The notes under the pieces are model-generated. The model ran no database searches. It saw nothing but the letters and a program-made list of their open reading frames with translations, and was not told the DNA's origin. The translations under genes and the position numbers were made by a program. Shown one piece after another: positions 1-7,667 of a stretch of DNA of 9,673 bases. Origin of the DNA: Parachlamydiales bacterium (lineage in GTDB: Bacteria > Chlamydiota > Chlamydiia > Chlamydiales > JAJFMK01); contig JAGVKY010000199.1 in assembly GCA_020050175.1 (NCBI GenBank), positions 1 to 9,673 of the forward strand, given 5' to 3'. Numbering within the stretch: the first letter of the stretch is position 1; each line of letters opens with the position of its first letter.

Positions 1-3
1 AAG

Positions 4-99
4 ATATTATTTAAAGGCCTAGAATCGGACTGGATAACGAATTTTAAGGAATAAGTTGTCGGAGAAAACGCAAATGACTTGACTAATTCACATAGCAGG
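4..99. repeat. Left copy of a 96-bp perfect terminal inverted repeat
   Basis: Bases 4-99 are the exact reverse complement of 9578-9673, checked base by base, with no mismatch over 96 positions. In the right copy the repeat encodes the last visible codons of the reading frame at 9249. Read on the minus strand, this left copy therefore carries the same coding tail (…CELVKSFAFSPTTYS…). The left copy has three further bases (1-3). Inward of base 99 the match resumes weakly after an 11-base insertion (TCTATCCTGC is shared). No transposase lies between the copies, so I do not call this a transposon end. Confidence 0.95.
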
Positions 100-124
100 G
101 CGATTGCAGGATAGAGGGGGTCTT

Positions 125-258
125 CTCTCTAAAATTTTTATCGTCAAGAAGCCTTTCGACGCCGGGAAAAGAATGCGCTTTTAAAAGTGTTTGACAACAA
201 AAGCTTTGGCGTCGGCCAAAGAAAAAGCGTTAGCTACCCTTAAAGATATAGTTGTCAT
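125..258 (-). pseudogene. Decayed paralog of the adjacent 517-aa gene with a large internal deletion
   Basis: An ATG at 258 on the minus strand, 8 bases after the stop of the 517-residue gene, opens a frame reading MTTISLRVANAFSLADAKAF and stops after 25 codons. Its start resembles the neighbour's start (MTTLNITPRFSLIEATSF): shared MTT, FSL, A and F in order. Immediately after, in another frame, the same strand reads LLKAHSFPGVERLLDD, matching ILKAHFFPGVERLLKD at residues 381-396 of the 517-residue protein. At DNA level most differences fall in third codon positions of that second frame, so it was once coding. About 355 codons are missing between the two matching parts and the frame is shifted. 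I read this as a tandem duplicate that lost its middle. Its far end runs directly into the 96-bp repeat. Confidence 0.75.
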
Positions 259-266
259 GTGAATCT

Positions 267-1820
267 CTAAAGAGCAACTTCTGGGTGAAGAGGATTTAAA
301 GTGAGGGTGGAATTAGTGAAAGAGTCTTCGATAGAAAATGTTCCTGTGTTTTGATTGTAGATAAATCTTTCGTTTTCATAGAGGATTGAATTGGGATCGG
401 TTTCTACTCTAGCAAAGGTGTCTTCAATTTTAATCTGTTGCTGATCAAAAAGGTAAAGTAAGCCCCTACCCCATTCAGAATTATTCTTAACAGGCTGAGC
501 GTATTTATGGTAAACCCTCCCTTTTTTATCAAAAGTGATAGTGATAATGACGGGAACGCCGTCTAAAATTCCTGAGAGGGAGCACCCTTTTCCCTCTTTT
601 GTAGGGTTTGAGTAGCGATCTTTAAATTTTAGGTCTTTGAGGAGCCTTTCCACTCCCGGAAAAAAGTGGGCTTTTAAAATGGAGGGAAGATTGGCGGGAT
701 CACTATTCTCATACCCCTCAAAAGTTAAAATATCCTCAAGGTTCTTAACTTTTGCCCAACGCGTCACCCGTGTCTGGTATTTGATAGTTGAGATTCTTCC
801 TATCATCGGATGTGTAGATTTGATAGGGCCCTCATTTTCGGTACTTTCTGAGGTGACATCGAATAGTTGCAGGCTGCCTATATTTGGCGATTCAGGGGAT
901 TGATCAAGCAATGAGGGGGATTTCGTTTCGGGCGACGGGGGACTTGCTGATGGGGTGGTAGAGGGAGGAGTGGGGGCAGTTCGAACAGGGGTAGTGGGAA
1001 CTAACTTCTTTCGTTTCGGCTTTTTTTCTTTTACACTTCGGGCAATCCACGCTGCAATTTCTTCAGCCGATTTTCTTGCGTTTTTAAGTTGAGCTCTGTG
1101 AATAGCTTTTTGTTCTTGGATAGCAGCGATGATTTGGTCTTGGCGATCTAAATAGCCCTCTTTTAGGGCGATTTTAATAAGGTGTTGGCCCGACTCGCAA
1201 TGGAATTTTTTTGTATTATAAATCAAGGTGTAGAGTTCAGCCCAGACAGGGATGAGCCTTCCTAAATCTTCTCCGCAAGAATCGGCTTCTCGAACAACTA
1301 AGGTGGAAGATTCTTTAATAACCTTTGTGACTTGCTTTTGGTAAAGGTTTTTAATGGTTTCTTGCGATTCAAACCAATTTATAATTCTAAAAGTTTCAGA
1401 GCAATATTTTATAATCTCTTGGTCTTTTGAATTAAGAAGGTAGTGTGAAAGAATATTTTTTAAATGGAATAATTGTTCGGGGGAAGGGAGCTGTTCAAAG
1501 CTCCAAACTTTTGATCCTTTACTATCCAATGCAGGTGATGTAAGAGATGAGAAAGCTGATAAAATGGCCCACCCTTCCTGAGTGTAGGGGACAGCGCCTC
1601 CTCCATAGAAGATATTTGGATCGTCGGAATGTGAATGGGATTGCAGATCTGCAAGAGTTTTATCTGCTTTTTCAACAATTTTAGAAATCTGATCTGCTAA
1701 TTGAATTAGCACTTTTTCAAGCTCGATGATTCTAATTATGTTGTCTGGATTTTTGACATGACTAATGAAGCTTGTTGCTTCAATCAGGGAAAAGCGCGGT
1801 GTAATATTTAAAGTTGTCAT
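267..1820 (-). CDS. Unassigned 517-aa protein with proline-rich hinge
   Basis: I do not recognise a family. Residues 1-265 are charged and look largely helical (for example the region around 28-60 and 225-262, which ends in a K/E-rich stretch). Residues 266-312 form a low-complexity hinge: a basic patch (KEKKPKRKK, 265-273) followed by Pro/Thr/Ser-rich sequence. Residues 338-517 form a second, mixed domain with strand-like segments (GVPVIITITF, 421-430) and the motif HFFPGVERLLKD (385-396). That motif also occurs in the broken paralog just downstream, so this belongs to a small duplicated gene family. No signal peptide or transmembrane segment is evident. It lies 39 bases behind the ComA-family gene on the same strand with no hairpin between, so read-through transcription is possible. 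The start has no strong Shine-Dalgarno sequence. The two-domain layout with a Pro-rich linker would fit a host-directed or adaptor protein, but that is a guess. Confidence 0.8.
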   Translation of the reverse strand: MTTLNITPRFSLIEATSFISHVKNPDNIIRIIELEKVLIQLADQISKIVEKADKTLADLQSHSHSDDPNIFYGGGAVPYTQEGWAILSAFSSLTSPALDSKGSKVWSFEQLPSPEQLFHLKNILSHYLLNSKDQEIIKYCSETFRIINWFESQETIKNLYQKQVTKVIKESSTLVVREADSCGEDLGRLIPVWAELYTLIYNTKKFHCESGQHLIKIALKEGYLDRQDQIIAAIQEQKAIHRAQLKNARKSAEEIAAWIARSVKEKKPKRKKLVPTTPVRTAPTPPSTTPSASPPSPETKSPSLLDQSPESPNIGSLQLFDVTSESTENEGPIKSTHPMIGRISTIKYQTRVTRWAKVKNLEDILTFEGYENSDPANLPSILKAHFFPGVERLLKDLKFKDRYSNPTKEGKGCSLSGILDGVPVIITITFDKKGRVYHKYAQPVKNNSEWGRGLLYLFDQQQIKIEDTFARVETDPNSILYENERFIYNQNTGTFSIEDSFTNSTLTLNPLHPEVAL

Positions 1821-1859
1821 TTAAATTTTTCAGAAAACAAATAATTGTACAACAGATTA

Positions 1860-2681
1860 TCAATTTTTGTAAGTAACTATTCTTCCCCAGATACTTTTAG
1901 TTCCCCATATGCCCGAACGGACCGCTTCTAGTTGAACAATTTGGCTATGATCAACAAATAAATTAACATTCGGGCCGTAGTTCTTGATGTACCAAATGAA
2001 AACTTCGGGATCCGCTGCTTCAAACATGACCTTTTCAAGTCCTACTTGGTTGATGATTTTTGCAACCACATCGGTCCTCCAAGTCTTCACGTTTTCGGTG
2101 ATCCCCTCGGACTCGATCATGATCATATAAGCGCCTGCCTCTAGAAACCGTTTAGCTTGAGCGATCGACTGCTCGACATCCCTAACTCCTTCACTTTCGA
2201 GTTCCTCAGCGGAAGTGCTCCCTCCCGCTCCAAATTGGATCCCAACTTCTGGTTTGGCTTTGAGTCCACTTTTTTGCACTTTTTCGACGAGGCGGAGCCA
2301 ATCGTCAGTTGGAATCGTAATAAAACCGCTCGAAATCTCTAGGATGTCGAAGCCCACGTTCTTACATTCTTTGATGTACCGATCGACCGCGCTTTCTCCT
2401 TGTGTCAACACATATTCGATGAACCCACCTGTGGAGACAAGGACATCGTGCTTATGGGCAATATCAATAATTTCTTTTAAAGCTTTAGGAGGAAGCAGGG
2501 TAAAAGACCCGCCCGCGAACTTGAGGCTATCGATATAGTCACCCATTGTTGTAAGGACATCTTCTAGATAATTTTTCCCCATGACTGTGTAATAAGGTCC
2601 CCGAATTTCAGTTATTCCGGTCTCTCTAGGTTTTTTTCCGTGCTCGTTTCTCTTGATGAAACTAAAGGGGGAGTCTTTCAT
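1860..2681 (-). CDS. Phosphosulfolactate synthase (ComA) / HSA32-family protein
   Basis: The 273-residue length and the motif order fit the (2R)-phospho-3-sulfolactate synthase family, a TIM-barrel enzyme that adds sulfite to phosphoenolpyruvate. Visible family blocks are GITEIRGPYYTVMG (22-35), LKFAGGSFTLLP (53-64), VSTGGFIE (82-89), KPEVG (143-147), MIESEGI (188-194) and the long C-terminal block around 219-266 (FEAADPEVFIWYIKNYGPN, then LFVDHSQIVQLE). The same blocks occur in the plant heat-stress protein HSA32, which belongs to the family but whose reaction is unclear. Here it is the second gene behind prpD: its ATG directly follows the prpD TAG (TAGATG), with a modest AAGG eight bases upstream inside prpD. 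Such zero spacing points to translational coupling. No coenzyme M or sulfolactate gene is visible nearby, so family membership is firm but the substrate is open. Confidence 0.85.
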   Translation of the reverse strand: MKDSPFSFIKRNEHGKKPRETGITEIRGPYYTVMGKNYLEDVLTTMGDYIDSLKFAGGSFTLLPPKALKEIIDIAHKHDVLVSTGGFIEYVLTQGESAVDRYIKECKNVGFDILEISSGFITIPTDDWLRLVEKVQKSGLKAKPEVGIQFGAGGSTSAEELESEGVRDVEQSIAQAKRFLEAGAYMIMIESEGITENVKTWRTDVVAKIINQVGLEKVMFEAADPEVFIWYIKNYGPNVNLFVDHSQIVQLEAVRSGIWGTKSIWGRIVTYKN

Positions 2682-4013
2682 CTACAGGGCCTTGGTTAAA
2701 GCTGAAATTTCGATTTTTTCAAGTTGTTCAATGATCGCAGGGATCTCCGAACGATCCCCTGCAAGTGTATTAAATTTTTTTAAGGCACGCTCCCAGGTCA
2801 TCGGTTTCGTGAGGAAGCCCTCATAATCTTTTTTTTCAATTTCAAACCGTTTGCCATCGTTCATTTGAATCACAATTTTAGAGGGCATTTCCTTAGGAAA
2901 TCTTTCGCTAAAGTCGGAACGGGGTTGTACAATAATTTTTTGGAGCAACGTTTGAACATCTTTTTGGATAATCCTTTGGGGCTCATATTGTTTTGGGGTC
3001 ACTTCCCCATCGATCAAGGCAACAGAAACCATGTAAAGAAGGCTGTGATCGGCCTCTTCTTTGGTCCGAATGACTTTTTTTGTCCCCTCTTCGCCTCCGC
3101 CAATGATGTTAAAGGCTACATCAAATGTCTCAATATGAATGCTTTGGATTTCACTTGGGTCAATTTTATACTTAGTCTTTAGCTCCAAAGCCCCTTCTAT
3201 GGTCGCTTGAGAATGGATCTCAGCATTATATTTTTTAATGATGGTCCTTTGGACAATGTCGAGCCCCTTTTTTGTCCATTCGACTTCAAAAGGGCCTGAG
3301 ATAGAGTGCATAAAGCCTTTATTCCCTTCAAAAATCTCTAAAGGGCCAGTGATGCCTCGATAGGCTAAGAAGGCAGCATTTGTTCCAGAAAACGCTGTAT
3401 AGGGATAGGCAAGTCCTTTCCAGTTGGAAAGGGCTCCCGTTCTTGTGACACGGAGGGCATTATTAGCAACTCCCGCAATGGCAAGAGCATTTGCCGTTTG
3501 CTCTGCTGATAGATTCAAAGCTTTCGAAACACCAGCTACTACGCCATACACGCCCTCAGTTGTGTGATCAAAGCCTTTATCTCTAACAGGTGCAACCTCA
3601 GAGAGGGTGCACTGAACTTGGTAGGCAAGAGCCATGGCGAGCAAAAATTGTTTACCAGAGATTTTGGCATATTCACCTGCGGCTAAGACTGCCCCATTGT
3701 TGTCACTCGGATGGCAAGTCTCTTTTTTGGCAAGAAAACTATCATTGAAATCTAAAAAACGGATAAGAGCGCTGTTAAAAAGGGCTGCTCGATCAGGAGC
3801 AGTTTTCCCTCCTCCGATCAAAGTGCAAAGGGGATTGCCTCCGAAGTCATCAATATGTGTTTTTATTTTTTCGATGACAGGGCTCTTTAAAGCCCCTAAA
3901 GCACACCCTAAACTATCTAAAAGACGAATTTTTAAAGAAGCGATCGTCTCATTAGAAAGATCGGTAAATTGGGTCCGATTAATATAATCTGCTAGCTTTT
4001 CAACTTCTGTCAT
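2682..4013 (-). CDS. prpD: MmgE/PrpD family protein, 2-methylcitrate dehydratase-like
   Basis: 443 residues, slightly shorter than E. coli PrpD. The family fold brings together 2-methylcitrate dehydratase (propionate degradation), cis-aconitate decarboxylase (itaconate formation) and related lyases. The catalytic set known from human ACOD1 (D93, H103, H159, K207, H277) has counterparts at similar spacing: D91 in LDFND, H101 in CHPSDN, H150 in FDHTTEGVYG, K199 in NWKG and H267 in AEIHSQATIEGAL. The AEFHSQT-like block and ADHSLLYMV (321-329) resemble true PrpD. The active site therefore looks intact, but these residues do not separate dehydratase from decarboxylase. No prpB, prpC or aconitase gene is in the window. 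It is first in a run with the ComA-family gene and diverges from the ligase gene across a 90-base gap. The start at 4013 gives the expected N-terminus, but no good Shine-Dalgarno sequence is seen. Confidence 0.87.
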   Translation of the reverse strand: MTEVEKLADYINRTQFTDLSNETIASLKIRLLDSLGCALGALKSPVIEKIKTHIDDFGGNPLCTLIGGGKTAPDRAALFNSALIRFLDFNDSFLAKKETCHPSDNNGAVLAAGEYAKISGKQFLLAMALAYQVQCTLSEVAPVRDKGFDHTTEGVYGVVAGVSKALNLSAEQTANALAIAGVANNALRVTRTGALSNWKGLAYPYTAFSGTNAAFLAYRGITGPLEIFEGNKGFMHSISGPFEVEWTKKGLDIVQRTIIKKYNAEIHSQATIEGALELKTKYKIDPSEIQSIHIETFDVAFNIIGGGEEGTKKVIRTKEEADHSLLYMVSVALIDGEVTPKQYEPQRIIQKDVQTLLQKIIVQPRSDFSERFPKEMPSKIVIQMNDGKRFEIEKKDYEGFLTKPMTWERALKKFNTLAGDRSEIPAIIEQLEKIEISALTKAL

Positions 4014-4043
4014 TTCTTAGAGCTTTGACACCTTTTTTTTCTT

Positions 4044-4072
4044 ATGACACATCTCTCATTAATGTTTAAAAT
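4044..4072 (+). promoter_or_regulatory. Putative sigma70-type promoter for the double ligase gene
   Basis: ATGACA (4044-4049) and TAAAAT (4067-4072) are separated by 17 bases, giving a start point near 4080 and a leader of about 24 bases before the ATG at 4104. The -10 box differs from consensus at one position and the -35 at one. A perfect TTGACA at 4025-4030 lies further upstream but has no matching -10 at 16-18 bases. The call rests on sequence pattern only. Confidence 0.45.
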
Positions 4073-4103
4073 AAAGAGTCTGTAGGGCTATACCGTTAAG
4101 CTT

Positions 4104-6416
4104 ATGACAAAAATTGCCATCATCACAGGAGGCCCTTCTTTAGAAAGAGGGATATCCCTTAATTCTGCCCGTTCCTTTCTCGACCATATCGATCCCTTAG
4201 GGATAGAAATAACGCTTCTCTATGTTGATGCTAAACTCAACTATTACCAACTGACTCGGGCGCAAATCTATTCAAATACTCCCTCAGATTTCGATTTTAA
4301 ACTCTCCCATATTGCGAAGCCCCTTGAAGAAGAGGCTCTAGTTCTATTGTTAAAAAAGATGGATTTGGTTTTCCCCCTGGTCCATGGAGTTTATGGAGAA
4401 GATGGGGTTTTGCAGTCTTTTTTGGAAAAAAATGGAATTCCTTTTGCTGGAAGTTCAAGCCAAGTGTGTCGCTCGGTCTTTAATAAAAATGAATGTCGAA
4501 AACAATTAACTGCTGCCGGATTCCCCATTCTTCCTTATTTAAGGATCACTTCCACCACTTCCCTTGAACCTTTTTGGAAAGAGCATCAACTTAAGCGAGC
4601 GGTTATCAAGCCGGCCCTTTCTGGATCGAGCATTGGAGTCACGGAGGTTTTTTCTCTCGGAGAAGCGAACGAGGCTGTCTTAAAACTTTTTGAGGAGGGA
4701 TTTGATGAGCTCTTGTTAGAGCCTTTTTGTGAAGAGATGGAATTCACTGTTTGTGTTCTTGAGAGTCATGAAGGAAAACCGATGAGCTTGATCCCATTAG
4801 AAATCGAGACGTCTGGGATTTTGACCTACAGCAAAAAATATATGCCGTCTGTAAAGACAAGGTATTATTGTCCCCCTCGGTTTTCAGAACAACTCTCTGA
4901 AGAGATCCGAAGAGAGGCGGAAAAACTGTTCGAGGTTCTTGGTTTGAGAGACTTTGCAAGAATCGATGGATGGGTTTCTGCTGAAGGGAAGATCTACTTC
5001 TCAGATCTCAATCCGATCAGCGGGATGGAGCAAAATAGCTTTATCTTTCAGCAAGCTGCACGTGCGGGACTCTCTCATCTCGAAATGATCCAATACATCT
5101 TGGAAAATGCTCTCAAGCGCTCTCAAAGCAGTTACAAACTTACCTATCTTCCTATAAAAATGGAGAATGCCCAGAAAGTTTTTGTTTTGATGGGAGGCGT
5201 TTCTTCCGAACGTCAAGTTTCTCTGATGAGTGGAACTAATGTCTGGATGAAGCTCAAGCATTCCCCTCAACACGAACCGATCCTTTTTCTTTTGGATGAG
5301 GAAGAGAGAGTATGGCAGCTTCCGTATGCTTTTGCTCTAAACCATACAATCGAAGAGATGCGAGAGCATTGTCAAGAAGCAGAAGAGGTGATAAGGAAAT
5401 CTCTTCCAATGGTGGTGGAAATACGGGAACGTCTTGGATTATCTCCATTACTCTTAGTTGAAAAGCCAATAAAGCTAAGTTTAGAGCAGTTTATCCAAAG
5501 AGCAAAACAAGACGAAGCGTTTGTTTTTATTGCCTTGCATGGTGGAAGGGGAGAGGATGGGACGCTTCAAAAACAACTGGAAGAAGCTAGGGTTTCATAT
5601 AACGGTTGTAACTCAACAGCATCGGTCATCTGCATGGACAAATATTTGACCTCTAAGGTGATTAAAGCGCTCGAAGACCCTCATATTTTGAGCATGCCCC
5701 AGTTCTCTTTTAATGCATTTGATGACTCAAAAAGTGTTTGGGAAAAGGGGGTAGTCCAACTGGGAACATCCGATCTCATCATCAAACCTCAATGTGATGG
5801 ATGTTCTACTGGAGTGGTCCGTTTAAGGAGCTATGAGGATTTTAAGGCCTACCTAGAAGCTTTAGAAAGAGGGGGGAAGTATCAGAATGTCGATATGCCT
5901 GTTGATATTCACCAGCCTTTTTTATTAGAGCCCTACATTCAGGTCGATAGAATCCAGATTGCAGGTAAGGAACTCGTCCGTAAGCCCATCAGCGGCTGGT
6001 GCGAGATGACCATTGGTGTTTTGGAAAAGGAGAAAAGCTACCAAGCCTTTCATCCTAGCATAACAGTTGCTGAGAGCCATGTCCTTTCTGTGGAGGAGAA
6101 ATTTCAGGGGGGAACGGGGATCAACATCACTCCGCCCCCAGAAGATCTTCTTCCGAAAGATGTTCTAAAAAAAGTGCAAAAAAGTGTCTGCCGTGTGGCA
6201 GAAGCTTTGAGCATTAAAGACTATGCGCGCATAGATCTTTTTGTAGAATGTGCTACGGGCAATATTCAAGTGATAGAAGCTAATACTCTTCCTGCTCTTA
6301 CCCCTTCAACAGTCATCTACCACCAAGCTTTTTGTGAGAGCCCTCCTCTTAACCCTCGTCAATTTCTATCGAAGATAATCGATCAAGCCAATCGACGCGA
6401 TGTTTTGGACAGTTAG
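4104..6416 (+). CDS. Tandem fusion of two D-Ala-D-Ala-ligase-type ATP-grasp modules
   Basis: 770 residues made of two complete Ddl-like modules, each able to form an acyl-phosphate and ligate amino-acid-type substrates. Module 1 (about 1-340) shows GGPSLERGIS (9-18), HGVYGEDG (94-101), KPALSGSSIGV (169-179), ARIDG (285-289) and DLNPISGME (301-309). Module 2 (about 355-770) shows GGVSSERQVSL (364-374), HGGRGEDG (479-486), MDKY (511-514), KPQCDGCSTGVV (561-572), ARID (708-711) and EANTLPALTPS (725-735). Module 2 keeps the metal-binding D711/E725/N727 set. Module 1 has D288/D301/N303, with Asp replacing the usual Glu, and NKN where module 2 has the usual DK. Module 2 is also longer, with extra sequence around 395-460 and 590-680. 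Ordinary Ddl is about 300-370 residues and a single module. In Chlamydiaceae the housekeeping Ddl is fused to MurC, so this protein may be a separate peptide ligase. The Shine-Dalgarno sequence is weak. It converges on the MFS gene with 28 bases between and no clear terminator. Confidence 0.88.
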   Translation: MTKIAIITGGPSLERGISLNSARSFLDHIDPLGIEITLLYVDAKLNYYQLTRAQIYSNTPSDFDFKLSHIAKPLEEEALVLLLKKMDLVFPLVHGVYGEDGVLQSFLEKNGIPFAGSSSQVCRSVFNKNECRKQLTAAGFPILPYLRITSTTSLEPFWKEHQLKRAVIKPALSGSSIGVTEVFSLGEANEAVLKLFEEGFDELLLEPFCEEMEFTVCVLESHEGKPMSLIPLEIETSGILTYSKKYMPSVKTRYYCPPRFSEQLSEEIRREAEKLFEVLGLRDFARIDGWVSAEGKIYFSDLNPISGMEQNSFIFQQAARAGLSHLEMIQYILENALKRSQSSYKLTYLPIKMENAQKVFVLMGGVSSERQVSLMSGTNVWMKLKHSPQHEPILFLLDEEERVWQLPYAFALNHTIEEMREHCQEAEEVIRKSLPMVVEIRERLGLSPLLLVEKPIKLSLEQFIQRAKQDEAFVFIALHGGRGEDGTLQKQLEEARVSYNGCNSTASVICMDKYLTSKVIKALEDPHILSMPQFSFNAFDDSKSVWEKGVVQLGTSDLIIKPQCDGCSTGVVRLRSYEDFKAYLEALERGGKYQNVDMPVDIHQPFLLEPYIQVDRIQIAGKELVRKPISGWCEMTIGVLEKEKSYQAFHPSITVAESHVLSVEEKFQGGTGINITPPPEDLLPKDVLKKVQKSVCRVAEALSIKDYARIDLFVECATGNIQVIEANTLPALTPSTVIYHQAFCESPPLNPRQFLSKIIDQANRRDVLDS

Positions 6417-6444
6417 GGAGGCAAAACCGAAGGTGGTCGTGAGA

Positions 6445-7659
6445 TCAGGAGCTGACATAAACCTCTTTTCGATGGGGAATAAGAACAAGGAGATTGACCA
6501 AGGCCAGAGCCATCCAGTACCAGGCGACACTTGAGACCATCCCAGTGGCTTGAAAAGCATAGAGGGAAAGAAAGGAGGTAGGACCTCCTAAAAGCTGAGA
6601 GCCGATGGCATAACCGAAGGAGACAACCTTATAGCGTGAAGAAGGAGGAACTAAGGCTTGAACCCAAGCATGGAGAGGAGCGCAAAAGGCAACTCCAAAG
6701 AGGACAAATAGCGTCCTGATCAAGACCACAGTTTGAAAGTTGGCATTTTCGATCAACATCAGGAGAGGGATAGCTGTGATTGTTACCACTCCAGCTGTTC
6801 CAAGCATGAGTTTTCTGCGGGAAATTTTAGAAGAGAGCCACCCAAAGAGAGGAAGAGTGAGAAAATCGAAAACTAAAAGGGCTGTATTTAAACCCATCAT
6901 TTCACCCTTAGTGAAGGTCGTGACTAGAGGGATAAAACCGTTGGGAAGAATCAGAGCCATGGTGTAATTGGCGTAGGAGAAACCGGAAATCAATGCAATT
7001 AGAAGGAGGGGGTAACGGTGCTCCCAGAGGGAACTCTTAGCTACTGGTTTTGTCACCGCCTGGTAAGGTTTTCTAAACATCGACCCAAAGAGCGCTGTTA
7101 CCCCTCCAAAGATGAAAAGGGAGCGCCAATGGGTCTCCAGATGACCGGTGAATGATAAAAGGGCTACACAAGCTGAGGGGAGAATAATCCCAGCAACTGT
7201 GGTTGTGTTGTAAAGACTACTGAGCAGGTCATGCTTTTTTTCGGAACTATATTCAAGGAGATAGACAGCTCCTCCCATGGTTTCCCCAGCTGACAAAAAG
7301 TTTTGCAATAATCGACCGATGCAGAGAAAAAGGGGAGCAAAAAGACCAGCTTCTGAATAGATCGGACAAAACCCCATTCCAATGGAGACAATGCCCATGC
7401 CTGTGAGCGAAAGAAAAAGGGCCCTCTCTCTCCCTTGCCTATCCCCAATCTGGCCAAACACAAGGGCTCCAAGGGGTCTTGCTAACATACCAAGAGGAAT
7501 CATGGCATAAGTCAATAAGAGTTGAATGAGGGGATCCTGTTCAGGAAAAAAAAGGGGGGCGAGAAAGGGGGAGAGAACTCCGAACAAGGCTGTATCAAAA
7601 TGTTCAAGAAGGTTGCCTAGACAGGCGCTCCATAATTGAAAGCGGTTGGGTTGAGACAC
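6445..7659 (-). CDS. MFS transporter under TPP riboswitch, probable thiamine-family importer
   Basis: 404 residues, rich in hydrophobic stretches that fit 12 membrane spans. The loop 2-3 signature of the major facilitator superfamily is clear (GDRQGRERA, 72-80). It is preceded by LLEHFD (17-22), TYAMIPLGMLARPLGALVFG (50-69) and followed by GRLLQNFLSAGE (115-126), a pattern typical of the ProP/metabolite:H+ symporter branch. Automatic annotation would probably say proline/betaine transporter. The leader instead carries a TPP riboswitch on the same strand, so thiamine, TPP or a precursor (pyrimidine or thiazole moiety) is the better guess for the substrate. The start codon is GTG (7657-7659), chosen because AGGAG lies nine bases upstream and the N-terminus then begins just before the first membrane span. 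A chlamydia-like cell unable to make thiamine from scratch would need such uptake, but that is inference. Confidence 0.9.
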   Translation of the reverse strand: MSQPNRFQLWSACLGNLLEHFDTALFGVLSPFLAPLFFPEQDPLIQLLLTYAMIPLGMLARPLGALVFGQIGDRQGRERALFLSLTGMGIVSIGMGFCPIYSEAGLFAPLFLCIGRLLQNFLSAGETMGGAVYLLEYSSEKKHDLLSSLYNTTTVAGIILPSACVALLSFTGHLETHWRSLFIFGGVTALFGSMFRKPYQAVTKPVAKSSLWEHRYPLLLIALISGFSYANYTMALILPNGFIPLVTTFTKGEMMGLNTALLVFDFLTLPLFGWLSSKISRRKLMLGTAGVVTITAIPLLMLIENANFQTVVLIRTLFVLFGVAFCAPLHAWVQALVPPSSRYKVVSFGYAIGSQLLGGPTSFLSLYAFQATGMVSSVAWYWMALALVNLLVLIPHRKEVYVSS

Positions 7660-7667
7660 CGAAATAA

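Noticed and set aside
637..903. 88-codon open frame on the plus strand within the 517-aa gene
   Set aside because: It is antisense to a long, well-formed gene, has no ribosome binding site and no family-like sequence.
2157..2538. Two plus-strand open frames opposite the ComA-family gene
   Set aside because: The opposite strand carries clear family motifs; these frames are chance openings with atypical composition.
3634..3987. 117-codon plus-strand frame opposite prpD
   Set aside because: It lies over the conserved catalytic part of prpD and has no supporting signals.
4025..4030. Perfect TTGACA as the -35 box of the ligase promoter
   Set aside because: No -10-like hexamer lies 16-18 bases downstream; the ATGACA/TAAAAT pair is better spaced.
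4744..5469. Minus-strand frames within the double ligase
   Set aside because: They are antisense to strongly conserved ATP-grasp motifs and show no start signals.
6417..6444. Bidirectional terminator between the convergent ligase and MFS genes
   Set aside because: The 28-base gap has no stable inverted repeat or U tract.
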